Source: an uncultured Clostridia bacterium
Lineage (GTDB): Bacteria; Bacillota; Clostridia; Oscillospirales; Acutalibacteraceae
Reading direction: 5' to 3'
Length of the DNA stretch: 5,364 nt
NCBI GenBank assembly: GCA_937884625.1
Contig: CALGCE010000269.1
Span: forward strand, 1 to 5,364
The first letter of the stretch is position 1. Each line of letters starts with the position of its first letter. Positions 1-5,364 of this stretch are shown in pieces. The notes under the pieces were generated by a model that was not told the DNA's origin, did no database searches, and saw only the letters and a program-made list of their open reading frames with translations. A program made the position numbers and the translations under genes.

Positions 1-303
1 GTAGAAGAAATGAAAAACTATGGATTTGAAATGGAAGAAGTAAGACAAGGTGCAAAAACTATGTCTAATCCAATGAAACAATTAGAAGCTGATTTAATAG
101 AAAACAAAGTAAATTATAATCAAAATCCTGTACTACATTGGTGCTTAACTAACACTGCAGTTAGTAGGGATGAAAACGATAATATAAGACCTGTAAAAGG
201 AAAACAACAAAGAGCAAGAATTGATGGTGAAGTATCATTAATAATTGCTTATACTGTAATGCTTAATCACATAAGTGATTTAGAAAATCTTACGGAGGAA
301 TAA
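1..303 (+). CDS. Phage terminase large subunit, C-terminal end (5' partial)
   Basis: The reading frame is open from base 1, so this is the last 100 codons of a longer gene; the ATG at 10 is internal. The family is the ATP-driven motor that cuts concatemeric phage DNA and pumps it into the prohead. The visible part fits the end of the C-terminal RNase H-like nuclease domain: an NPVLHWCLTNTAV segment, then RDENDNIRPVKGK, then RIDGEVSLIIAY. The Asp in RIDGE (bases 223-225) sits where the family has a conserved metal-binding nuclease Asp. The full protein is normally about 500-600 aa, so the ATPase half lies outside the window. The stop is 3 nt before the portal start, the classic packaging-module order. 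Four of its five arginines are AGA and one is AGG, matching the portal gene. Family assignment is from motif recognition and is fairly secure; the exact terminase subfamily is not. Confidence 0.85.
   Translation, partial: VEEMKNYGFEMEEVRQGAKTMSNPMKQLEADLIENKVNYNQNPVLHWCLTNTAVSRDENDNIRPVKGKQQRARIDGEVSLIIAYTVMLNHISDLENLTEE
294..298 (+). promoter_or_regulatory. Ribosome binding site of the portal gene
   Basis: GGAGG lies inside the last codons of the terminase gene, 8 nt before the ATG at 307. This spacing supports that ATG as the portal start and implies that the two genes are translated from one message. Confidence 0.8.
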
Positions 304-306
304 GTA

Positions 307-1350
307 ATGGAATTTAGAAGTTTATTCAAGAATATATTTAAAGTTGATAAACAAGACAAAAGTTCACATCAAAGACTACAAATGCTGAATGATTTTACTC
401 CAGTATTTTATCCATCTAAAGTTGAAGATAGCATTACAGTTCAAAGCTGCATAAGAACAATAGCAACTCATTGTTCTAAGTTTGAAATGCATCATAAACA
501 ATATGTTTTTGATAAAACAAGTCAATCAACTAAAATATATCAAATTAACGGAGACATAAATTATCTTTTACAATTTAGACCAAATCCAGTTAATGTTCCT
601 TCTCAATTTTTATATAAGGTTGTATCTAATTTATTATTAAATAACAACTCTTTTATATACATTGATAAAGATAAAAAAGGAATGATAAAAGGATTTTATC
701 CTATAACTTCTCAAAGTTATGAATTATTAGAAGATGAAAAAGGCACAATATTTTTAAGATTTAATTTTATTAATAATCAAACGTATGAAATAGCCTATGA
801 TGAATTAATACATTTAAGAATGAATTATCAAAATAAAGATGTATTAGGAGATAATAATTGTGGCTTAAAAACAGCTGTATCAACAAGTAATACAGCAAGA
901 CAAGGAATTGAAAATGCAATTAAGTCAACTGCAGCACTTAGAGGTATTTTAAAATTCTCTAATAGCATATTAAAAGAATCTGATATGAAGAAATATAAAG
1001 ATTCTTTTGTAACAGATTATATGAATATGGAAAATCAATCTGGAATAGCTTCATTAGATGCTAAAGCAGAATTTTTACCAGTTAAGATTGATCCAATAAC
1101 ATTATCTGATTCTCAATTATCATACATTGATAATAATATCTATAAATATTTTGGATTAAATGAAAACATTCTTAGTTCACATTTTACAGCTGAGGAATGG
1201 AATGCATTTTATGAATCAGTATTAGAACCTATTGCTATTCAAATGGAGCAAGAATTTACTGCAAAGATATTTGGATATAATGCAATAAAAGATGGTCATA
1301 GAATAGTTTTTGGAGTTGAAACAAATGGTAGTATGCAAAAGATACATTAA
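307..1350 (+). CDS. Phage portal protein, HK97 type, with aberrant/truncated C-terminus
   Basis: Portal proteins form the dodecameric ring at one capsid vertex through which DNA is packaged and ejected, and to which the terminase docks. The 347 aa product carries the family landmarks in order: VQSCIRTIATHCSKF (about 45-59), the QFRPNPVNVPSQF stretch (89-101), a hydrophobic VVSNLLLNNNSFIYI segment (105-119), the IDELIH-like YDELIHLR (164-171), the stem-region helices (about 185-290), YFGLNENIL (281-289) and EEWNAFYESVLEPIAIQMEQEF (296-317). Up to Phe335 it follows the family. After that the usual F-x-x-NRLQYA-type segment and the remaining roughly 40-60 residues are absent. They are replaced by a 12-residue tail ending at a stop, which overlaps the start of the next gene by 26 nt in another frame. 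All nine arginines are AGA. Identity is confident; residues 336-347 are probably read from foreign DNA across a junction, so the protein should be treated as 3'-truncated. Confidence 0.85.
   Translation: MEFRSLFKNIFKVDKQDKSSHQRLQMLNDFTPVFYPSKVEDSITVQSCIRTIATHCSKFEMHHKQYVFDKTSQSTKIYQINGDINYLLQFRPNPVNVPSQFLYKVVSNLLLNNNSFIYIDKDKKGMIKGFYPITSQSYELLEDEKGTIFLRFNFINNQTYEIAYDELIHLRMNYQNKDVLGDNNCGLKTAVSTSNTARQGIENAIKSTAALRGILKFSNSILKESDMKKYKDSFVTDYMNMENQSGIASLDAKAEFLPVKIDPITLSDSQLSYIDNNIYKYFGLNENILSSHFTAEEWNAFYESVLEPIAIQMEQEFTAKIFGYNAIKDGHRIVFGVETNGSMQKIH
1312..1315 (+). promoter_or_regulatory. Probable ribosome binding site for the solute-binding protein
   Basis: GGAG is followed after 9 nt by the ATG at 1325. 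This favours ATG 1325 over the in-frame TTG at 1310, which has no purine-rich site before it and would put five extra residues ahead of the signal peptide. If the site belongs to the binding-protein gene, the junction with the phage DNA lies at or just before base 1312. The match is only four bases, so it could be chance. Confidence 0.5.
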
Positions 1351-4168
1351 AAAAACCGTAGTAATTTTGCTGTGTTTTATTTTTGCTTTCTCGGCAGTTT
1401 GTGTCAGCAGTGTTTCTGCTGAAGAATCTGCTAATTCTATTTCAAAAATGGCAGTTAATGAAAGTGATAATACATATTTTAATTATTACAGTAATATTAC
1501 CGATTTGGATGTAACTTCAAATGATATTGTGTTAAATGCCGCATCACAACTACAACTGTTTGACGGTAAAGATGCAATAGTATACGGTGATTCAAAAACA
1601 TCTGAAAATTACAACTTTTCTGTTTCAAACGGCGGTGTATACGCACTTAAAATCAATTATCATACTGTAAATAGCGATGCATCATCAATTATGCTCGATA
1701 TAAAAATTGACGGTTCGTATTTATACGAAGAATTGAGCAGGGTTGAAATACCGAGATTTTATGAAGATGATATCGAAAACAAAGAGTTTTTAGTAGATGA
1801 AGACGGAAACGATATTCGTCCTTCGCAAAGGGAAGTGTACGATTGGAATGAAGTTTACCTGAAAGATACATCAGGTCTTTATTCAGAACCTTATTTATTC
1901 AATTTGTCTGAAGGTAATCATACTCTTACATTGTCTACATCTAATGCAATTGCCGTATCGCAACTTTGTTTTTGTAATTATAAATCGGGTGTTACATATA
2001 AAGAATATTTTGAGGATGTTTCGTCAAAAAACAGCAAGGTCGGTTCTTACCGTCAAGAGGCAGAGCACGCAACCATAAAAAATTCCCCGTCACTTTATCC
2101 TACTTATAATAACACCGATGCTTCTATGGTACCGCAATCAAGCAGTTCAATTATGCTTAACAGTATAGGCGGTTCAAACTGGGCTACTACCGGATATATG
2201 ATTTCTTGGAAATTAGATATTAAGAAAGCAGGTTTATATACAATAGCACTGCGTGTTAATCAAAGTTATAACGAGAGCGGCTATTCTTATCGAAAACTTA
2301 CCATAAACGGAGTTTGTCCGTTTGATGAGGTTTCCTCAATTGCATTTCCTTATTCTACCGATTGGTATATAAAAACATTGGGCGACGATAAACCGTACGT
2401 ATTTTATTTAGAACCTGATGATGTACTGTCATTAGAAGTAGTAGTTGATGATAAATCTGCCGAAATGGCAAGAGATATTAACAACGTTATGCTCGAAATG
2501 AACTCTCTTTACAGAAAAATGTTGGTAATTACCGGACCTGACGTTGATATTTACCGTGATTATGCACTCGATACGCAAATACCGGAGTTAATCGACAGTT
2601 TAAAACATTCGGAAAAACAACTTGATAAAATTTCCAAAGCGATGAGTGAACAAAACGGTTCGGGTTCTTCGCTCTCAACCGTAAAGCAGGTAAAGTCAGT
2701 TATCCACACAATGATAGAAGAATCTTATGCTTTGCAGGAATATGTAAGCAGTTTTGCCGATTCCATAACAAATCTTGGTTCATTGATACAAACGATTGGT
2801 TTGCAGGGCTTGGAAATAGATTCATTTTTCTTCCAAGAACAAAATACCGCCTTGCAAAATACCACGGTATCGTTTTTTAAGAAATTAGGTTTCGAAGTAA
2901 GTAGATTTTTAAATTCATTTGCAAAAGAATATAAGGATAAAAACACGTCAGACGACAGTCTTTTAGTTTGGATTAGTACAGGTCGTGACCAATTGCAATT
3001 AATCAACCGAATGATAGAGGGGTACTACAAAGAAAAGAGTAAGTGTGATATTTCACTTAATTTGGTTGATACGGGTGCTACGCTTATCAAGGCAACACTT
3101 GCAGGTAAAGGACCTGATGTGGCACTTATTATACCCGAAGAAACACCAATTAATTTAGCAATGAGAGGTGCTCTTGTTGACCTTAATCAATTTGATTTTG
3201 GCAGTTTAAAGGACGAATTTTATAGTTCTGCTTTTACACCTTATTATTATCAGGACGGTCTTTATGCAATACCCGAAACACAGAATTTTGACGTAGTATT
3301 TTATCGTACAGATATTTTTAAGGAATTGGGTATAAATCCGCCTGATACTTGGGAAGATTTTTACGATATTTTGGAGATGCTTCAACGAAATAATTTGCAG
3401 GTTGGAATACCTGAAATTGATACGGTAAATGCGGGCGTTTCCACCGGTATTGTTACTTTCCAAAAGTTTTTATTGCAAAACGGCGGTAGTTTCTATAATG
3501 ATGATTTAAGCAAAACCGCATTTGATACAAATATAGCAAAAGATGCGTTTTATAACTGGGTTCAATTGTATAAAAAATACGGTCTTGACCGTTCTTATGA
3601 TTTTTATAACAGATTCCGTTCAGGTGAAATGCCTATGGCAATTCAAACCTTACTGTCATATAACCAAATATACAGTGCTGCACCTGAAATCAGGGGACTT
3701 TGGTCTATTGCAGTAATTCCCGGAACAAAGGATAATAACGGCGAAGTAAATCATACTCAGGCGGCTACGGGAACGGCTTGTATTATGCTTAATTCTGCTG
3801 TTAATAAGGGTCTTGGCGAACAGGCATTTGACTTTATGAAATGGTGGACTTCAAGCGAAACACAGGCAATGTATGCAAAGGAACTTGAAGCCACAATGGG
3901 TATTGCGGGAAGGTATTATCCGGCAAATAAGGTGGCATTCGAGCAGATTGCATGGTCTAAAAAAGAGGCACAGGTTATTTTGGATAGTTGGGCAGAGGTT
4001 GAAAACATTCCTCAGGTTCCCGGTAACTATGTGCTTAAACGTGATTTGACAAGTGCTTTTAGAAATGCACTTAATGATATTGAGTTGCCTGAACGTCAAC
4101 TCGAAACATATAACGCATCTATTAATGATGAAATTTCCCGTAAGAGAAAAGAATTTTCTTTGGAATAG
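1325..4168 (+). CDS. Large modular extracellular solute-binding protein of a carbohydrate ABC transporter
   Basis: This secreted 947 aa protein probably captures a sugar or oligosaccharide for the permease encoded next. A Sec signal peptide is clear: KRYIKK, a hydrophobic core, and a VSA cleavage site after about residue 32. No lipobox is seen; the Cys at 26 sits in SAVC, which fits poorly. Residues about 45-220 form a beta-rich region with a G-V-Y-A-L-K-I-N-Y strand and an EGNHTLTL strand, as in CBM6/CBM35-like sandwiches. A second such region, about 240-385, opens with YRQEAEHA and has KKAGLYTIALRV. Residues about 385-545 look helical, with a Gly/Ser-rich break near 445. Residues about 545-930 are the bacterial type 1 binding domain: LLVWIS, GKGPDVALI, GALVDLN, GLYAIPETQNFDVVFYRTD, LGINPPDTWEDF and FMKWW. 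A usual member has 400-450 aa, so roughly 500 are added. Fourteen of 27 arginines are CGN, unlike the phage genes upstream. Substrate cannot be told. The start follows the GGAG at 1312, but the true upstream region is lost. Confidence 0.85.
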   Translation: MVVCKRYIKKTVVILLCFIFAFSAVCVSSVSAEESANSISKMAVNESDNTYFNYYSNITDLDVTSNDIVLNAASQLQLFDGKDAIVYGDSKTSENYNFSVSNGGVYALKINYHTVNSDASSIMLDIKIDGSYLYEELSRVEIPRFYEDDIENKEFLVDEDGNDIRPSQREVYDWNEVYLKDTSGLYSEPYLFNLSEGNHTLTLSTSNAIAVSQLCFCNYKSGVTYKEYFEDVSSKNSKVGSYRQEAEHATIKNSPSLYPTYNNTDASMVPQSSSSIMLNSIGGSNWATTGYMISWKLDIKKAGLYTIALRVNQSYNESGYSYRKLTINGVCPFDEVSSIAFPYSTDWYIKTLGDDKPYVFYLEPDDVLSLEVVVDDKSAEMARDINNVMLEMNSLYRKMLVITGPDVDIYRDYALDTQIPELIDSLKHSEKQLDKISKAMSEQNGSGSSLSTVKQVKSVIHTMIEESYALQEYVSSFADSITNLGSLIQTIGLQGLEIDSFFFQEQNTALQNTTVSFFKKLGFEVSRFLNSFAKEYKDKNTSDDSLLVWISTGRDQLQLINRMIEGYYKEKSKCDISLNLVDTGATLIKATLAGKGPDVALIIPEETPINLAMRGALVDLNQFDFGSLKDEFYSSAFTPYYYQDGLYAIPETQNFDVVFYRTDIFKELGINPPDTWEDFYDILEMLQRNNLQVGIPEIDTVNAGVSTGIVTFQKFLLQNGGSFYNDDLSKTAFDTNIAKDAFYNWVQLYKKYGLDRSYDFYNRFRSGEMPMAIQTLLSYNQIYSAAPEIRGLWSIAVIPGTKDNNGEVNHTQAATGTACIMLNSAVNKGLGEQAFDFMKWWTSSETQAMYAKELEATMGIAGRYYPANKVAFEQIAWSKKEAQVILDSWAEVENIPQVPGNYVLKRDLTSAFRNALNDIELPERQLETYNASINDEISRKRKEFSLE

Positions 4169-4172
4169 GAGG
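4167..4172 (+). promoter_or_regulatory. Ribosome binding site of the sugar permease gene
   Basis: A perfect AGGAGG overlaps the stop codon of the binding-protein gene and lies 11 nt before the ATG at 4184. The overlap supports translation of both genes from one transcript. Confidence 0.85.
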
Positions 4173-4183
4173 TAAAAGACTTT

Positions 4184-5035
4184 ATGAAAAAAGATTTAGT
4201 TGCTCAAATAAAGCATAATAAGATTTATTACTTTCTTTTAGCACCGTTTTTAGTATTTTTTATTATCTTTATGCTTGTACCTACTATTTCCTCAATAGTT
4301 TTAAGTTTTACTGATTTTAATATGTTGCAGATGCCTCACTTTGTTGGCGTCGATAACTATTTAAGACTGCTTTTTAATGACAAAATATTTATTATTTCTC
4401 TTAAAAATACCTTAATTTTAGCGTTGATAACAGGACCCATAGGTTATATTTTAAGTTTTGTTATGGCATGGCTTATAAATAACTTTAACCGCAGGGTGAG
4501 AAGTATTTTTACATTTTTTATTTATTCTCCCGCCCTTGCAGGAAACGTTTACTTTATGTGGACGTATATATTTTCGTCTGACCGCAGAGGTTTATTAAAC
4601 AATCTGCTTATTCAAATGAAGATAATAAGTGAGCCTGTATTTTGGTTGACCGATACACAGTATAACTTTACTATTGTCATAATTGTAGTTCTTTGGATGA
4701 GTTTCGGAACGGGTTTTCTTTCGTTTATATCGGGACTGCAAACGTTAGACCCTGTTTACTATGAAGCAGCATCAATAGACGGACTTAAAAACCGCTGGCA
4801 AGAACTTTATTATGTAACGTTTCCGCAGATGGGACCGCAATTGCTTTTCGGTGCTGTTATGACAATTTCATCTTCATTTGCAATCGGTGCACAGTGTGCC
4901 GCACTGACGGGAAATCCAAGTACCGATTACTCAACGCATACAATTCTTTTACATATGGAAGATTATGCAAATACAAGATTTGAATTGGGCTATGCTTCCG
5001 CAATAGCGGTTGTTTTGTTTGCAATAATGCTTTAA
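4184..5035 (+). CDS. Sugar ABC transporter permease, MalF/UgpA-like, 3'-truncated
   Basis: This is a membrane subunit of a CUT1-family carbohydrate importer. It would form the translocation pore with a MalG/UgpE-like partner and couple to a cytoplasmic ATPase. Hydrophobic spans are visible at about 14-36, 73-98, 108-130, 161-187, 218-240 and 268-283. Early family signatures are LLAPFLVFFIIFMLVPT and the FVGVDNYL segment at 53-60. The ATPase-contacting EAA loop is intact at about 193-218: EAASIDG, then WQELYYVTFPQMGP. The gene follows the binding protein by 15 nt. The protein ends abruptly at AIML inside the sixth span. Relatives normally finish that helix and add a short basic tail, so roughly 10-20 residues seem lost. 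The stop at 5033-5035 sits at an apparent junction, and neither the expected MalG-type gene nor an ATPase gene follows. In this class the ATPase is often encoded elsewhere as a shared MsmK-type protein. Family call is secure; substrate is unknown. Confidence 0.88.
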   Translation: MKKDLVAQIKHNKIYYFLLAPFLVFFIIFMLVPTISSIVLSFTDFNMLQMPHFVGVDNYLRLLFNDKIFIISLKNTLILALITGPIGYILSFVMAWLINNFNRRVRSIFTFFIYSPALAGNVYFMWTYIFSSDRRGLLNNLLIQMKIISEPVFWLTDTQYNFTIVIIVVLWMSFGTGFLSFISGLQTLDPVYYEAASIDGLKNRWQELYYVTFPQMGPQLLFGAVMTISSSFAIGAQCAALTGNPSTDYSTHTILLHMEDYANTRFELGYASAIAVVLFAIML

Positions 5036-5039
5036 TGCT
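5025..5039 (+). repeat. 7-bp direct repeat TAATGCT at the second junction
   Basis: TAATGCT occurs at 5025-5031 and again at 5033-5039, with one T between. The first copy is in the permease reading frame and the second contains its stop codon. Such a short repeat in AT-rich DNA can be chance, but it sits where the permease family breaks off. It may therefore be microhomology at a join. It is too short to call a target-site duplication without matching sequence at the other end of piece B, which I do not see. Confidence 0.45.
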
Positions 5040-5080
5040 ATGAAGCGTTAATCTGTCTTGGTATTAAACAGAAGGAGTAA
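5036..5080 (+). pseudogene. Possible 3' remnant of an unknown gene (14 codons)
   Basis: Directly after the permease stop, the same frame stays open for 14 codons reading CYEALICLGIKQKE and ends at TAA 5078-5080. The other two forward frames close quickly. The short peptide could be the end of whatever gene lay upstream of the OppB-like gene in its own genome, with the beginning lost at the junction. Fourteen codons are far too few to identify a family, and an open stretch this short may be chance. Confidence 0.25.
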
Positions 5081-5090
5081 GTATATGTAA
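5071..5090 (+). other. Minimal AUG-stop reading frame with a strong ribosome binding site
   Basis: GAAGGAG at 5071-5077 is followed after 7 nt by ATG at 5085-5087 and immediately by TAA at 5088-5090. The spacing is ideal for initiation, yet the frame codes only for the initiating methionine. It lies 22 nt before the TTG start of the OppB-like gene, which has its own binding site. It could act as a leader start-stop element that holds ribosomes, be the decayed start of a lost small gene, or be chance. Alternatively this stretch could be promoter: TTGGTA at 5058-5063 and TATATG at 5082-5087 are weak -35/-10 matches 18 nt apart. Confidence 0.35.
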
Positions 5091-5098
5091 TATAAGTT

Positions 5099-5107
5099 AG
5101 GAGAGGG
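5099..5107 (+). promoter_or_regulatory. Ribosome binding site that sets the TTG start of the OppB-like gene
   Basis: AGGAGAGGG lies just ahead of the TTG at 5113; its AGGAG core ends 9 nt before that codon. No ATG occurs in frame until codon 27, which is inside the first membrane helix, so the TTG is the only sensible start. Confidence 0.75.
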
Positions 5108-5112
5108 TAACA

Positions 5113-5364
5113 TTGAGAAACTACGTCTTAAAAAGAGCGGGACTTGCAATTATTACGGTAATATTAATAAGCTTAATTACCTTTTTTGCAATGAATGCAA
5201 TACCTGGAGGACCATTTGATTCAGAAAAAGCAACGAGTCCCGAGGTAAGGGCAGTTTTGGAAGAAAGGTATAATTTAGATAAGCCAGTATTTGAACAGTA
5301 CACCATTTACATGGGTAATCTTTTACATGGTGACTGGGGAGTTAGTATGCAGACAGGAAGAGAT
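5113..5364 (+). CDS. Peptide/nickel-type ABC transporter permease (OppB/DppB family), N-terminal part (3' partial)
   Basis: The first 84 codons of a membrane permease are present and the frame runs off the window end. The family forms a heterodimeric pore with an OppC/DppC subunit and imports oligopeptides, dipeptides or nickel chelates. The start is a TTG with a good binding site before it. Visible signatures are the basic RNYVLKRAG amino end, the first membrane helix (about 10-30, LAIITVILISLITFF), the family-typical IPGGPFD directly after it (30-36), RYNLDKPVFEQY (52-63) and HGDWGVSM (72-79). These match the N-terminal domain before the main permease fold; full members have about 305-320 aa, so the remaining helices and the EAA loop are outside. 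All five arginines are AGA or AGG, unlike the mixed use in the sugar transporter upstream. It is not part of that operon: different transporter family, different codon habit, and its own leader. Which peptide system it belongs to cannot be told. Confidence 0.88.
   Translation, partial: MRNYVLKRAGLAIITVILISLITFFAMNAIPGGPFDSEKATSPEVRAVLEERYNLDKPVFEQYTIYMGNLLHGDWGVSMQTGRD

Noticed and set aside
1310..1324. TTG at 1310 as the start of the binding-protein gene (952 aa)
   Set aside because: It lacks a ribosome binding site, probably lies in the phage-derived sequence, and adds five residues before an already complete signal peptide. ATG 1325 has a GGAG at 9 nt.
1336..1375. A-rich run after the portal stop as a transcription terminator
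   Set aside because: No GC-rich hairpin precedes a T-run; the A-run encodes the basic Lys-Lys of the signal peptide.
1689..1871. Antisense open frame of 60 codons inside the binding-protein gene
   Set aside because: No ribosome binding site or recognisable domain, and it is fully covered by a convincing sense gene.
2725..3463. Two antisense open frames (2725-3006 and 3206-3463) inside the binding-protein gene
   Set aside because: They lie opposite well-conserved sense coding sequence, have no recognisable family, and read as random Cys/Ile/Asn-rich peptides.
3851..4099. Antisense open frame of 82 codons near the end of the binding-protein gene
   Set aside because: Shadow of the sense frame; Cys-rich, no motif.
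1..5035. A phage carrying a sugar importer as a cargo (moron) gene set
   Set aside because: Cargo genes sit between intact phage genes with their own promoter and terminator. Here the portal gene itself is broken and the importer operon is broken at its other end.
1300..5045. Piece B as a transposon or integrative element with terminal repeats
   Set aside because: No shared inverted or direct repeat was seen at the two ends, and no transposase or recombinase is encoded.
5035..5048. ATG at 5035 or 5040 as starts of small genes overlapping the permease stop
   Set aside because: Both frames close after two or three codons, and neither has a ribosome binding site at useful spacing.
5121..5306. 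Antisense open frame of 61 codons opposite the OppB-like fragment
   Set aside because: The sense strand carries clear OppB signatures throughout this interval.

Overview
The window looks like three unrelated pieces of AT-rich Firmicutes-type (Clostridia-like) DNA joined end to end, with every gene on the + strand. The organism type is inferred from strong AGGAGG-type ribosome binding sites, AT-rich codons, TGG (not TGA) for tryptophan, and the families encoded. No species can be named from the sequence alone.

Piece A (1 to about 1311) is tailed-phage or prophage head-packaging DNA: the last 100 codons of a terminase large subunit, then an HK97-type portal protein that starts normally but loses its expected C-terminal section. 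Piece B (about 1312 to about 5032) is a CUT1-type carbohydrate ABC importer operon. It holds a very large secreted solute-binding protein (947 aa, with two carbohydrate-binding-module-like sandwiches and a helical region ahead of the binding domain) and a MalF/UgpA-like permease whose last membrane helix is cut short. Piece C (about 5033 to 5364) is a short leader and the first 84 codons of an OppB/DppB-type peptide ABC permease starting at TTG.

Within a piece the genes fit together. Terminase and portal are the usual adjacent packaging pair, 3 nt apart. The binding protein and permease are 15 nt apart and would capture and import a sugar or oligosaccharide; the partner MalG-type permease expected next is missing. 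At both junctions a conserved protein family stops at a point where it should continue, and base composition or arginine codon choice changes. No transposase, integrase or inverted repeat marks either junction. The simplest reading is a chimeric (mis-assembled or artificially joined) contig; real recombination is possible but less likely.

I see no RNA gene, CRISPR array, insertion sequence or convincing terminator. Nothing here amounts to a clear new biological system. The points most worth a second look are the two junctions, the modular and apparently non-lipidated binding protein, and a minimal AUG-stop open reading frame with a strong ribosome binding site ahead of the OppB gene.
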